Assembly: GCF_030382115.1 (NCBI RefSeq)
Contig: NZ_JAUDRJ010000003.1
Location: 6,561,867 to 6,622,205, forward strand
Direction: 5' to 3'
Origin: Nostoc sp. GT001
GTDB lineage: Bacteria; Cyanobacteriota; Cyanobacteriia; Cyanobacteriales; Nostocaceae
Length of the DNA stretch: 60,339 nucleotides
A model generated the notes under the pieces. It saw only the letters and a list, made by a program, of their open reading frames with translations, was not told the origin of the DNA and ran no database searches. The position numbers and the translations under genes are program-made. Below, in pieces: positions 44,364-54,720 of the stretch (positions are counted from its first letter, which is position 1; the number at the start of each line of letters is the position of its first letter).

Positions 44364-46430
44364 ATGCCTTCTTCTGAAAATCTCACTTACCCAACCAGCC
44401 ATAAGAGCAATCAAGCTGATAATTACCACGGTACTTCAGTTGCAGATCCTTACCGTTGGTTAGAAGATCCTGACTCTGAAGAAACAAGAACTTGGATTGA
44501 GGCACAAAATCAAGTTACTTTTGGCTACCTGAGTGAAATTCCTGCTAGGGAAAAAATTAAACAGCGCCTCACCAAACTTTGGGATTATGAAAAATATGGT
44601 ATTCCTTTTAAAGAAGGCGAACGTTACTTTTATTTCAAAAATGACGGATTGCAAAATCAAAGTGTCCTTTACACTTTGAAAACTCTCGATGACCAACCCC
44701 AAGTTTTACTCGATCCCAATAAACTCTCAGAAGATGGCACTGTTGCTCTTTCAGGATTGTCAATTAGCGAGGATGGTAAACTTTTAGCTTATGGTCTATC
44801 CTCCTCTGGTTCTGATTGGCAAGAGTGGAAAGTACGCAATGTTGAAACTGGTGAAGACCTCCAAGACCACCTGAAGTGGATTAAATTCTCTGGCGCATCT
44901 TGGACACACGATCATCAAGGTTTTTTCTACAGTCGCTACGATGAACCGAATGAAAAAACTCGATTAGAAGATGTCAACTATTATCAGAAGCTCTACTATC
45001 ATCAACTGGGTAAACCTCAATCAGAAGACGTACTAATTTACCATCGTCCTGACCAAAAAGAATGGGGGTTTAGTGGTGGCGTTACTGAAGATGGACGCTA
45101 TCTAATAATTTCCATTTGGCTAGGTACGGACTCTAAAAATTTGGTTTTTTCCAAAGATTTAACTAACCATAATACAGAAGTTGTAGAACTAATTAAACAA
45201 TTTGAGGCAGATTACAGCTTTATCGACAATGATGATAGCGTGTTTTATTTTCGCACAGATTTAAATGCACCTCGGGGAAGAGTTATTGCGATTGATACGA
45301 AAAAACCTGCTAAGGAAAATTGGCAAGAAATTATTCCTCAATCAGCAGAAACGTTGGAGAGTGTTGGCATACTTAATAACCAATTTGTTGCTGATTACCT
45401 CAAAGATGCTCACAGCCAAATCAAAATTTTTGACCTCAAAGGTGCATTTATTCGAGAGGTAGAACTACCAGGACTCGGTTCAGCCGGAGGCTTTGGGGGC
45501 AAGCGTTATGATACTGAAACTTTTTATAGTTTTACCAGTTTTACCATACCAGGCACTATTTATCGCTACGACATGGTGACAGGAAAAAGTGAGATTTTCC
45601 GTCAACCAGTGGTCGATTTTAATCCTGATGATTATGAGACAAAACAAGTCTTTTATCACAGCAAAGATGGTACTAGAGTCCCAATATTTATTACACACAA
45701 AAAGGGTATTAAATTAGATGGAAATAACCCTACTTATCTCTATGCTTATGGTGGTTTTAATGCTTCAATGACACCCGGTTTTTCTGTGAGTCTATTGGTG
45801 TGGATGGAGATGGGTGGTGTCTATGCGATGCCTAATATCCGCGGCGGTGGAGAATACGGCGAAGAATGGCATCAAGCAGGAATGAAGGATAAAAAGCAGA
45901 ATGTCTTTGATGACTTTATTGGCGCTGCTGAGTGGTTGATTGCTAATAAGTATACTAAAACTGAAAAGCTAGCGATCGCAGGTGGTAGTAACGGCGGTTT
46001 ATTAGTGGGTGCTTGTATAACGCAACGTCCCGATTTGTTTGGTGCAGCAATACCCGCCGTCGGCGTCATGGATATGTTGCGGTTCCACAAATTTACCATC
46101 GGTTGGGCTTGGACTTCTGAATATGGTTCTGCGGATAATCCAGAAGAGTTTTCAGTACTGTATGCTTATTCGCCATTACATAAAATCAAACCAAATACAG
46201 CTTACCCAGCAACCTTAATTACCACAGCCGACCATGACGATCGCGTTGTCCCTGCTCATAGTTTCAAATTTGCCGCTGCTTTGCAAGAGGCTCACACAGG
46301 TGAGGCGCCAACCCTAATTAGAATTGAGACGAAAGCCGGACATGGTGCGGGTAAACCCACGGCTAAAATTATCGAAGAAGCCGCAGACAAATGGGCTTTT
46401 TTGGTACGTGTTTTGGATGTTGAAGTTTAG
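44364..46430 (+). CDS. Prolyl oligopeptidase (S9A)
   Basis: This 688-residue cytosolic serine peptidase cuts after proline in short peptides. The N-terminal beta-propeller (about 75-400) starts after YRWLEDPDSEETRTW, a family hallmark. The alpha/beta-hydrolase domain carries the nucleophile Ser542 in GGSNGG, Asp near 626 in DHDDRVVPAHSF and His near 660 in KAGHGAG. NIRGGGEYGEEWH also fits. There is no signal peptide. It is complete and of family-typical length. The gene stands alone between a terminator and a convergent kinase. Confidence 0.95.
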   Translation: MPSSENLTYPTSHKSNQADNYHGTSVADPYRWLEDPDSEETRTWIEAQNQVTFGYLSEIPAREKIKQRLTKLWDYEKYGIPFKEGERYFYFKNDGLQNQSVLYTLKTLDDQPQVLLDPNKLSEDGTVALSGLSISEDGKLLAYGLSSSGSDWQEWKVRNVETGEDLQDHLKWIKFSGASWTHDHQGFFYSRYDEPNEKTRLEDVNYYQKLYYHQLGKPQSEDVLIYHRPDQKEWGFSGGVTEDGRYLIISIWLGTDSKNLVFSKDLTNHNTEVVELIKQFEADYSFIDNDDSVFYFRTDLNAPRGRVIAIDTKKPAKENWQEIIPQSAETLESVGILNNQFVADYLKDAHSQIKIFDLKGAFIREVELPGLGSAGGFGGKRYDTETFYSFTSFTIPGTIYRYDMVTGKSEIFRQPVVDFNPDDYETKQVFYHSKDGTRVPIFITHKKGIKLDGNNPTYLYAYGGFNASMTPGFSVSLLVWMEMGGVYAMPNIRGGGEYGEEWHQAGMKDKKQNVFDDFIGAAEWLIANKYTKTEKLAIAGGSNGGLLVGACITQRPDLFGAAIPAVGVMDMLRFHKFTIGWAWTSEYGSADNPEEFSVLYAYSPLHKIKPNTAYPATLITTADHDDRVVPAHSFKFAAALQEAHTGEAPTLIRIETKAGHGAGKPTAKIIEEAADKWAFLVRVLDVEV

Positions 46431-46458
46431 CAACTTTGTCGGGTGGGCATTGCCTACC

Positions 46459-49400
46459 CTACGAGACTAAACTAACTATCGCCCTCACTAACTTCTGTGG
46501 CTCTACAGGTTTTGTAATGTGAGTTTGAAATCCTACCTGGAGCGCTCTTTGCTGGTCAATTTCTGCGGCATAAGCAGTCAGTGCGATCGCTCGGATGGTT
46601 CCTCCTTGATTGGCTGGGCGAGATCGAATCTGCTGCATCAGCATATAGCCGTCCATCTGTGCCATACCTATGTCACTCACTAATACGTCAGGAGTGAACT
46701 GCTCTAGAGCTTGCAAAGCTTCTAAAGCAGAAGCGACGGCTGTTACATTTGCACCGCATTGTGACAGCACAAGTGCTTGAAACTCGCGAGTATCTGCCTC
46801 ATCATCCACCAGCAAAATTTGAACGCCCTCTAAAGGCACTTTTGCTTCTGTCTGAGTGTGGATTGGCTCGAATGCGTTGAGCTTTGCTCTTGCGTGCTGC
46901 ATGAGGGGCAATTGGATGATGAAGGTTGCGCCTTGATTCTCACCCTGACTTTCTGCTGTCACCCTGCCCCCATGCATTTCGACAATTTGCCGCACGATCG
47001 CTAGCCCCAATCCCAACCCGCCAAATTTGCGTGTCGTTGAGCCGTCTTCTTGGCGAAAATATTCAAATACATGGGGCAAAAACTGTGGATTGATGCCCTT
47101 GCCAGTATCAATTACCTGAATCTGAGCTAGCCCGTCGAGTTGCCGCAGTTCAACAGCCACTTGTCCGTTGTTAGGTGTGAACTTAACCGCATTGGTAAGC
47201 AAATTCCACATCACTTGTTGCAAGCGAGCTGCATCGCCATAAATCGGAGCGATCTCAGTATCAAGCTCAAGAGCGATCGCAATATTTTTTGCTTCTGCTG
47301 CCAAACGCACTGTTTCAACGGCAGCATAAATCACAAAGGTCAAACTGACCGGAGCCGCTGTTAAGCTGAGTTTGCCCTGCATGATGCGGGAGATGTCGAG
47401 CAAGTCTTCGATTAGTCGCGTCTGTAAATTGGCATTGCGCTCAATAATTTTCAAGGCTTCGGCTCTTTGGGTTTCTCTCAGTTTGCCGTTTTGTAGTAAC
47501 TGCGTCCAGCCCAAAATCGGGTTCAAAGGCGATCGCAATTCATGAGACAGCACTGCCAAAAACTCATCTTTGATCCGATTGGCGCGATCGGCTGTTTCTC
47601 TTGCGGCTTGTTCGCGGACAAGGAGTTGTTCTCGTTCTGCCTCAATGCGTTTTTGCTCAGTGATATTGAGTACAGTACCGACAAAGCGTTGTGGATTGTC
47701 GGCAGCATCAAAGTAAGCCTGTCCTCTGGCTGCAATCCACCGTTCAACCCCATCCTGAATCCCGATCGTGCGATATTCTACGTCATACTTGCCGTTGCTT
47801 TTTGGGTTCAAAGTCCTTTGCAGCAAATGTTCTAGTCGTTCGCGATCGTCAGGGTACAGTCCGGCAAAAAAGACCTCAATGCTGCTCTCGGCTTCTGGTG
47901 GTAAACCATGCATGGCTTTGCAACCTTCATCCCAAATCAATTGGTTGGTGATGAGATTCCAGTCCCAGGTGCCTAATTGGGCAGATTCGATCGCCATACG
48001 GAAGCGGTTTTCACTGTCGCGCAAGGCTGCTTCAGCGCGGGCGCGTTCGACCGCCGCCCAAGTGCGCTCGGCTACTTCTTCGGCTAGGGACACCTCGTCC
48101 GGTGTCCAAGCTCGTGGCCCGGATGTGTGAACTGCCAGCCCCGCTACGAACTCGCCCCTCTTGATCAGCGGTATGCCGATGTAGGCACCGATCTCAATGG
48201 CGGCGTAGGCTGCTCGCTCTGGCGGGGACAGGTTGGGATCGGCTTCCACATCGGACGCGGACACGGCGCGACCGGTGCGGTAGGCTGCGAGCAGCTTGGG
48301 ACCGAACGAATCAACCGGGTAATTGCCAGCGAGTGCTGCGGCTCCATTAACATAGTCACGCTCAACGACGTAATCAGCACCGCGAACCTCGAAGTACGCC
48401 ACCCGATTCGCGCTGAGATATTCGCCAAGCACACGGCTGGCCGTAGCCTGAATCTCTATAGGGTCGGCAAGTGGGCGGAGTGCGTCGGAGAGAGAGACGC
48501 GGAAAGCATTAAATTCGGCAGTTCGCCGCGAAAGTTCTTCTGAGAGTTTGCGTTCGCTAATATCTTTGAAGACAATGGCAACTTTTCGCGCCTCCGGCTC
48601 ACCCATACGACAGGCATAGACATCGAACCATCGGTTCATTGCAAGAGAGCCATTTTCAAAGCGAGCAGGTTCACCCGTTAGAGCAACTTGACCGTAAATC
48701 TGAATCCAATGGTCTTCTAAATCTGGAACTAACTGACGCGCCGTTTTCCCGACTGCTTGTCGAAGTCCCGTTTGTTGCTCAAAGGTGGGATTGATCTCTA
48801 AGAAACGGTAGTCGCTGGCGCGTGGCACACTGCCACTCGGTAGATCATTTTCTTCAAATAATACTTCAATAATGCAGAAGCCTTCGTCGATCGACTCAAA
48901 CAAAGTCCGGTAGCGTTCTTCGGATTGACGCAGGGTTGCGGCAGTTTGAATCTGCTCGGTAACATTCTTGAAATAAACAGTGATACCGTTTGGGGCGGGG
49001 TAGGTGCGAACTTCGTACCAGCGATCGCGATCCGGGTAAAACGCAGTCATTGACGCAGCCACACGATCGCGCATGGCGCTCCAGTGAATCTGCTCTAACT
49101 CGTTGCCAATCAATCCTGAATATTCTTCCCATAAAGTCTTGCCAATTAAATCCCCTGCCACACGATCGAGCAGCATTTCGGCAGCTTGATTCACATAGGT
49201 AAACATCCAGTTCTCATCCAGAGCAAAGAATGCGTCTGTAATACTCTCCAGAATATTCCGGCTCTTTTCCTCACTTTGGCGCAAGGCTTGCTCTACCTGT
49301 TTGCGTAAGCAAAGCTCGTTGGAGACATCAGTAATGTCTCGCGTCACACCTGCCACTGCGTCTACTGCGCCGTTTATACCTAAAAGTGGGACAAAAATGT

Positions 49401-50568
49401 ATTCATAGGTGCGTGTGCCGATTGCGCTAGTATAGGGCGTTTTATCCTTGAGCGGCTGGCGCGTGGCGATCACCTGTTGAATCTGTTGCTGATGTCGGGT
49501 CGCTAAATCGGTTGGATAATCCAGCTCAAAAAAGTTCTTTCCCAAAGCTTCATCTGAAGTTTTTTGCCAAAGATTGAGCAGTGCCGGGCTGATATACGTG
49601 AACCGTCCCGCCAAATCAAAGGTGTAAATAAAATCGGGAATTGCAGCGACGATCGCGTCAAACTTTCGCAATTGCCGTTCGAGTTCGCTACGGCTCTCGC
49701 GTAATGCTGCTTCAGCACGGGCACGCTCGACGGCGGCCCACGTCTGCTCTGCTGTTTCCTCGACTCGTTTCACCTCGTCTTCCGTCCACTGGCGAGGCTC
49801 TGCCTGATGCACCGCCAGCAACGCGACAAATTGATTGTTCTTAATCAGCGGCACATCAATATGCGCGGCAATATCAATTGTTTGATATATTGCCCTCTGG
49901 CTGGCTGTGTATTTAGAGTAGTTGGCCACATCGGAAACGATCGCCGTTCGCCCCGCTCGATGGTCATCTGTCAGGTTGCGCCCAAAGTCTTCTAGATGGT
50001 ACAGTCCGCTCAGTTCGGCAACGCCGTTCGTATAGTTTTTATGAACGATCACCTCCTTGCCATCCGGTAACACTTCAATGTAAATAACGCGGCTTGCGCC
50101 TAGAGACTCGCCCAGAACAAAGGCAGCGATCGCCTGAATCTCGTTAGCATCAGTCAACGGGCGTAGCGCATTGGTGAGCTTGACTCGAAACGCATCGGCT
50201 TGGGCAGCTTGATGCGAGGCATTGGTTGATATGCACTCCGGTAGCAGATCGGATTCTAGCTGCTGGACACGATCTAGTTCTGTTAATAGGATCTGCACAG
50301 CCGTTTTTAGGCTATCCGACCAGGTTTCGACGGCCCCTAGTGACGTTTGCGACCAATCGTGCGATCTCAACAATGCACCTATCTTGCCGCCACCAACAAA
50401 GAGGTTTTCAGCCTTGGTGCGATCGGCAGCCCATCTCTGGCGGTATCGTATTTCCCGTTCTAAAGCCTTAACTATTAAATCATTAAATGATTCGCTACCT
50501 TCCTTGAGTTTCTTGGCTTTTGCAAGCAAGTCAGGCGGAAAACAGATTGTTAAGGCTTCGCGTTCCAT
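46459..50568 (-). CDS. Hybrid histidine kinase with RHH-like N-terminus, two GAF and several PAS domains
   Basis: I start at ATG 50568 (1369 residues); a frame from 50703 adds 45 unconvincing residues. Order: a segment EALTICFPPDLLAKAKKLKE then GSESFNDLIVKALEREIRYR (about 4-43), shaped like a ribbon-helix-helix domain; GAF1 (about 122-285); PAS domains (about 300-680); GAF2 (about 690-850), similar to GAF1; a PAS/PAC (about 860-980); HisKA with LSHELRSPLNP (His near 1008); HATPase (NLLTNAVKF, DTGKGI, GLGLGLAI); and a receiver (LLVDDEADTREF, SDIGMAQMDGY, ITKPVE). No TM helix, so it is a soluble multi-input sensor. The GAF2 coding region is GC-rich (43 of 60 at 48241-48300). The ligand is unknown. 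Confidence 0.88.
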   Translation of the reverse strand: MEREALTICFPPDLLAKAKKLKEGSESFNDLIVKALEREIRYRQRWAADRTKAENLFVGGGKIGALLRSHDWSQTSLGAVETWSDSLKTAVQILLTELDRVQQLESDLLPECISTNASHQAAQADAFRVKLTNALRPLTDANEIQAIAAFVLGESLGASRVIYIEVLPDGKEVIVHKNYTNGVAELSGLYHLEDFGRNLTDDHRAGRTAIVSDVANYSKYTASQRAIYQTIDIAAHIDVPLIKNNQFVALLAVHQAEPRQWTEDEVKRVEETAEQTWAAVERARAEAALRESRSELERQLRKFDAIVAAIPDFIYTFDLAGRFTYISPALLNLWQKTSDEALGKNFFELDYPTDLATRHQQQIQQVIATRQPLKDKTPYTSAIGTRTYEYIFVPLLGINGAVDAVAGVTRDITDVSNELCLRKQVEQALRQSEEKSRNILESITDAFFALDENWMFTYVNQAAEMLLDRVAGDLIGKTLWEEYSGLIGNELEQIHWSAMRDRVAASMTAFYPDRDRWYEVRTYPAPNGITVYFKNVTEQIQTAATLRQSEERYRTLFESIDEGFCIIEVLFEENDLPSGSVPRASDYRFLEINPTFEQQTGLRQAVGKTARQLVPDLEDHWIQIYGQVALTGEPARFENGSLAMNRWFDVYACRMGEPEARKVAIVFKDISERKLSEELSRRTAEFNAFRVSLSDALRPLADPIEIQATASRVLGEYLSANRVAYFEVRGADYVVERDYVNGAAALAGNYPVDSFGPKLLAAYRTGRAVSASDVEADPNLSPPERAAYAAIEIGAYIGIPLIKRGEFVAGLAVHTSGPRAWTPDEVSLAEEVAERTWAAVERARAEAALRDSENRFRMAIESAQLGTWDWNLITNQLIWDEGCKAMHGLPPEAESSIEVFFAGLYPDDRERLEHLLQRTLNPKSNGKYDVEYRTIGIQDGVERWIAARGQAYFDAADNPQRFVGTVLNITEQKRIEAEREQLLVREQAARETADRANRIKDEFLAVLSHELRSPLNPILGWTQLLQNGKLRETQRAEALKIIERNANLQTRLIEDLLDISRIMQGKLSLTAAPVSLTFVIYAAVETVRLAAEAKNIAIALELDTEIAPIYGDAARLQQVMWNLLTNAVKFTPNNGQVAVELRQLDGLAQIQVIDTGKGINPQFLPHVFEYFRQEDGSTTRKFGGLGLGLAIVRQIVEMHGGRVTAESQGENQGATFIIQLPLMQHARAKLNAFEPIHTQTEAKVPLEGVQILLVDDEADTREFQALVLSQCGANVTAVASALEALQALEQFTPDVLVSDIGMAQMDGYMLMQQIRSRPANQGGTIRAIALTAYAAEIDQQRALQVGFQTHITKPVEPQKLVRAIVSLVS

Positions 50569-50942
50569 AGCAATGAGTGTAACCAGATATGGATAATATT
50601 TATTGTATTGTGCCCGTAGAATAGTCCGACTAGGTTTGCTTCCACTTTTTTTATCTGCAATTAGAGGGTGAGTTTGAATATTGATAGATGAGTTAAAATT
50701 CAATCAATTACTCACTCTAAGCAAGTATTAATTATGAAATGTAAAGAAGTTTGCGAACACAAACAATTATAATATTTACCCTTGCAAATCGAATTAAATG
50801 AATGGGGTAAAATCGTCATGATTACAGTCAAAATTAAACATTATTTTATCAAAGAATAATTCATTACTTATTTTTAAAATATATCTTAAAAGTATTGATA
50901 ATCTTTAGTTAAAGATTGAATAAAAATAAACTTTACTTAATT

Positions 50943-51077
50943 TTAGGTAAAAAGTGGCTTGCTAATAAAGCTTGTCGTTGAGTAACTAATGCTGACATTC
51001 TTACCTTGAAACTGGTATAAATTTGGTACTACTTCTGAAGCATTAGCTGATAATACAGGTATTGCTGTTAACAGCAT
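50943..51077 (-). pseudogene. Truncated secreted-protein relic
   Basis: Minus-strand reading from ATG 51077 gives 44 residues: a signal-peptide-like start MLLTAIPVLSANAS, then EVVPNLYQFQGKNVSISYST and a short tail ending PLFT, then TAA. The same frame is open upstream to 51114 (PLIESFTLG), suggesting a lost start codon. After the stop nothing continues the protein. It looks like the N-terminal stub of a cell-envelope protein gene. It is not long enough to identify. Confidence 0.4.
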
Positions 51078-51136
51078 ACCTAATGTGAACGATTCAATTA
51101 AGGGATCTGCGGGTTAATAGTGTCCCAGACAGGAGG

Positions 51137-51215
51137 GTTTCGACACTTCGACTGCGCTCAGTGCATCGCTGCGCTTAACCCTCAGATGTCGAGAGTTGAG
51201 CGCAGTCGAAACTCG
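51137..51215. repeat. Imperfect inverted repeat, dispersed cyanobacterial type
   Basis: GTTTCGAC...TTCGACTGCGCTCA on the left is answered by TGAGCGCAGTCGAAAC on the right, a stem of at least 13 bp around a loop of about 36 nt. The same GCGCTCAGT words appear near 783 and 10843. Confidence 0.6.
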
Positions 51216-51660
51216 GTTTATTGGTACTTTATTTTCACGCAAGTCCCTAAGTTTCTTGTTTGCATACCTAAAAAAGTTTTTGCTAGTTTGACCGAGATAC
51301 TTACCCGAATGAGATGACAATAGGTATCAAACCAATTTTAAAAGTAGATATGACTACAATCGTGTAAAATGGAACACATTGTAATGCTTGTTAATCTATT
51401 TGCAATAATTTCTAATATTCTGTAAAAATTTGATCTACGAACCTGATAACCCTTGAGGAGTTTTAAAAAATACACTCAGATATGGTATAGGCAAAAAGTA
51501 GTGCAGCAATAAGTTTATACATCATCTCCTGCCACATTTCTTTTGAGGCGATTTGATTGCATTTTTGTCTTATCCCTCCATAACTAGCAACTTGAGTTAG
51601 ATTTAGATTTTGAAATACCCTTTGGGGTTTTATTTTAAAATTGGAAATTTTGTATTGCTT

Positions 51661-54477
51661 ATGAAACGGCGACCATACATGCTTCTAGGATTTTTCCTCA
51701 GCCTTGTTTTAACTATCGTGCCAATGCCTGGCAATTTCACTAATGCTGCAACACCAACAGCAGTCACACCTGTCTCTGCTCTCTCATTCACCCAAGGAGT
51801 GCAAAAAACGGTATTAGACAACGGCTTAATGGTACTAACCAAAGAAGTTCATACTGCTCCTGTGGTGAGTGTGCAAGTTTGGTATAAAGTTGGCTCACGC
51901 AACGAGGTGAAGGGAGAAAATGGTATTTCTCACCAGCTAGAACATTTAATGTTCAAAGGTACAAACGACCGTCCAGTACAGTTTGGACGGTTGTTTAGTG
52001 CTTTGGGTAGCCAGTTCAATGCTTTTACTAGTTATGACGAAACAGCTTACTTTGGCACAGTGCAGCGAGACAAATTAGAAGCACTGCTGACACTGGAAGC
52101 CGATCGCATGGAAAACTCCTTAATTGGGCCTGAACAACTCACCAGTGAAAAGCGGGTGGTGATCTCCGAGTTACAGGGATACGAAAATTCACCAGGTTAT
52201 CGTCTGAGTCGGGCAGTGATGCGGGCTGCTTTCCCTAATCGAGCCTATGGCTTATCGGTGGGAGGCACAAAAGCCGATGTAGAGAAATTCACGGTGGAGC
52301 AGGTACGGAATTATTACCAAACCTACTACAGCCCAGAAAATGCCACGTTAGTGATTACCGGAGATTTTGCCACAAAACCCGCACTCAAAGTTGTCCAAGA
52401 AACTTTTGGTAAGTTATCGCAACGAGCAAAAAAGAATACGGCAGTTGATAATGCAACCAGAGCACTCGATCGTTTCTTAGCATCTAATTCTATCGCCGAC
52501 GCTTCCCCGTCTACCCCTATTGCTAAAAAAGCACCGATTGTCCTTAAGCAACCTGGAAGTGCAGCACTATTGCAAGCGGTCTATCCTCTGCCAGATATCA
52601 AACATCCTGATGTCCCAGCAATTGATTTGATGGATGCCATTCTTACAGGTGGACGTAGTTCTCGACTGTATCAGGCTTTGGTAGAATCTGGACTCGCTAG
52701 TTCAGTGAGTGGTGGTGCTGCCGAACTCATCGAACCGGGTTGGTATGAAATTGATGCTACAGCGGCTCCTGGTCAAGAGTTGGGGAAAATTGCCCAGGTA
52801 CTCCAGGAATCTTTAACAAAATTGCAACAGCAGCCTGTCACCTCAGAAGAGTTGAAGCGGGCAAAGACGCAACTGCAAGCCTCATATATTTTGGGTAATC
52901 AAGATATCACGAGTCAAGCTAATCAACTGGGATATAACCAAACGATCGCAGGGGATTATCATTTTATTGAAAGGTATCTGGCTGCGATCGCGAAAGTGAC
53001 TCCTGCTCAAGTCCAAAAAGCAGCGAAAACTTACCTCAATCCGGCTCAACAAACTATCGGCTTCTTTGAGCCAACTCAACCAGATGGGAAACCAGGAACT
53101 TCTAGCGCTGGTTCTGGACGCACGGTGGAAAATTTCAGCCCTGGTAAGCCTGTAGATCCAGCAGAACTAGCAAAATATTTGCCACCTGCTACATCAGAGA
53201 CAGATTCTAATAAACAATCGCTACCAGAAGAGTTTACCTTAAAAAATGGTTTGAAGGTTTTGCTGTTGAGCGATCGCAATCTTCCCACTATTAACCTGAG
53301 CGCACAAATTGACGCTGGTGCTGAATTTGACGGCAATCAAAAAGCTGGATTAGCGAATCTAACTGCAAGCAACTTAATGAATGGGACGCAGACTAAAAAT
53401 GCTCTGACTCTAGCAAAAACCTTAGAAGACCTGGGAGTCGGTTTGAGCTTCAGTGCTAGCCGTGAAGGAGTTAACGTCAGCGGTGAGGGGCTTTCAGCAA
53501 ATTTGCCAATATTGATTCAAACTCTGGCAGATGTGTTAGAAAACGCCACTTTCCCCGCCGATCAGTTAGAACTGAGTCGCCAAAGAGCGTTAACAAGTCT
53601 GAAAGTCCAACTGGATGACCCTAGAGGTTTGGGAAGACAAGTATTCCAACAGGCAATTTACCCTGAAAATCATCCATTCCACAGCTTTCCCACAGCCGAG
53701 AGTTTAAAAACTATTACTCGTGATGATTTGCTTGGCTTCTACCAGACACACTACCGACCGGATACCACGACGCTCGCAATAGTTGGAGACTTTGATTCAG
53801 TTAAGGTAAAAGCTTTGCTAAATGAGGTATTTGGTAAATGGCAAACCACAGGTAAGCCACCTGTTCTCAAAATACCAACCGTACCATTTCCGAAAACTTT
53901 GACACAACTAAACAAAGTAATTCCCGGTAAAGCTGAGGCTGTCACCTACATCGGCTACAACGGCATCTCTCGGAAAGACCCACGTTATTATGCGGCACTG
54001 GTGCTAAATCAAATTTTGGGTGGTGATACCTTATCGAGCCGCCTGGGTACGGAAGTGCGCGATCGCCAAGGTCTAACCTACGGTATATATAGTGGTTTTG
54101 CTGCCGGAATCAATCCGGGGCCCTTCTTGATTCAAATGCAGACTGCTCCTCTTGATGCCCAAAAAGCGATCGCCAGTACTCTCGCATTACTAAAACAGTT
54201 ACGCGAGCAAGGAGTGACTGAGGCTGAATTGAACGCAGCAAAACGCTCAATCACTAATAGCTATCCTGTGGATTTAGCTAATCCTAGTGATGTATCAAGC
54301 ATCATTTTGGATAATTCTGTCTTAGGGCTTTCACGCTCAGAAATCCGAGAGTTTCCCCAACGGATTCAAGCAGTCACTATGGCTAATATGCAACAGGCAA
54401 TTGAAGATTTAATTAAGCCAGAAAATCTGGTGATTGTCACCGCCGGGCCTGGAGATACAGTACCCAAGGGCAGTTAA
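51661..54477 (+). CDS. Two-domain M16 zinc peptidase, secreted
   Basis: I choose ATG 51661 because MKRRPYMLLGFFLSLVLTIV starts a good signal peptide (cleavage near residue 30, TNAA-T); the TTG at 51610 would bury it. The 938-residue product is a tandem M16 pair. Domain 1 has the inverted zinc motif HQLEH (His91, Glu94, His95) and a third ligand Glu near 170 (VVISELQGYE). Domain 2 (from about 535, TLKNGLKVLLLSDRNLPTIN) has the fold but NLTASN where HxxEH should be, so it is the inactive partner half, as in processing-peptidase-like enzymes. It likely degrades or processes peptides in the periplasm. A terminator follows. Confidence 0.92.
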   Translation: MKRRPYMLLGFFLSLVLTIVPMPGNFTNAATPTAVTPVSALSFTQGVQKTVLDNGLMVLTKEVHTAPVVSVQVWYKVGSRNEVKGENGISHQLEHLMFKGTNDRPVQFGRLFSALGSQFNAFTSYDETAYFGTVQRDKLEALLTLEADRMENSLIGPEQLTSEKRVVISELQGYENSPGYRLSRAVMRAAFPNRAYGLSVGGTKADVEKFTVEQVRNYYQTYYSPENATLVITGDFATKPALKVVQETFGKLSQRAKKNTAVDNATRALDRFLASNSIADASPSTPIAKKAPIVLKQPGSAALLQAVYPLPDIKHPDVPAIDLMDAILTGGRSSRLYQALVESGLASSVSGGAAELIEPGWYEIDATAAPGQELGKIAQVLQESLTKLQQQPVTSEELKRAKTQLQASYILGNQDITSQANQLGYNQTIAGDYHFIERYLAAIAKVTPAQVQKAAKTYLNPAQQTIGFFEPTQPDGKPGTSSAGSGRTVENFSPGKPVDPAELAKYLPPATSETDSNKQSLPEEFTLKNGLKVLLLSDRNLPTINLSAQIDAGAEFDGNQKAGLANLTASNLMNGTQTKNALTLAKTLEDLGVGLSFSASREGVNVSGEGLSANLPILIQTLADVLENATFPADQLELSRQRALTSLKVQLDDPRGLGRQVFQQAIYPENHPFHSFPTAESLKTITRDDLLGFYQTHYRPDTTTLAIVGDFDSVKVKALLNEVFGKWQTTGKPPVLKIPTVPFPKTLTQLNKVIPGKAEAVTYIGYNGISRKDPRYYAALVLNQILGGDTLSSRLGTEVRDRQGLTYGIYSGFAAGINPGPFLIQMQTAPLDAQKAIASTLALLKQLREQGVTEAELNAAKRSITNSYPVDLANPSDVSSIILDNSVLGLSRSEIREFPQRIQAVTMANMQQAIEDLIKPENLVIVTAGPGDTVPKGS

Positions 54478-54520
54478 TTACCAAAAACTTGGGTCTGTTC
54501 GCGAAGCGTCTCGTAGAGAA

Positions 54521-54546
54521 GCCCCGTCCTTTGAGGACGGCTTTTT
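54521..54546 (+). terminator. Intrinsic terminator of the M16 peptidase gene
   Basis: CCGTCCT (54524-54530) pairs with AGGACGG (54534-54540), then CTTTTT. Confidence 0.85.
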
Positions 54547-54567
54547 ATCATCGTTGACAGGACTTTA

Positions 54568-54635
54568 AATGAGTAATGAGTAATGAGTAATGAGTAATGG
54601 GTATCTACTCATTACTTATTACTTATTACTTACTC
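54568..54635. repeat. Heptamer foldback repeat
   Basis: Four AATGAGT-type units are followed by ACTCATT/ACTTATT units in inverse. Same family as 30541-30608. Confidence 0.7.
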
Positions 54636-54720
54636 CAGAATCACCGACCCTTCTTTCTCGGTGAGTATGTCAACTCAGATACATAGCAATGGGATTCGAT
54701 TTGTAAAAATCGCAATAACA

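Larger units (their letters stand above)
50569..51660. other. Long AT-rich intergenic region with a gene relic and a palindrome
   Basis: Between the kinase and the M16 peptidase lie about 1.1 kb. They hold a probable secreted-protein relic (50943-51077, minus) and an inverted repeat (51137-51215). The AT-rich sequence at 51340-51600 is probably the peptidase promoter region. No intact gene is supported. Confidence 0.5.

Noticed and set aside
48127..48543. Plus-strand 138-codon frame inside the kinase gene
   Set aside because: It is antisense to the GC-rich GAF2 region, where long spurious frames are expected; it has no ribosome site and no recognisable domain.
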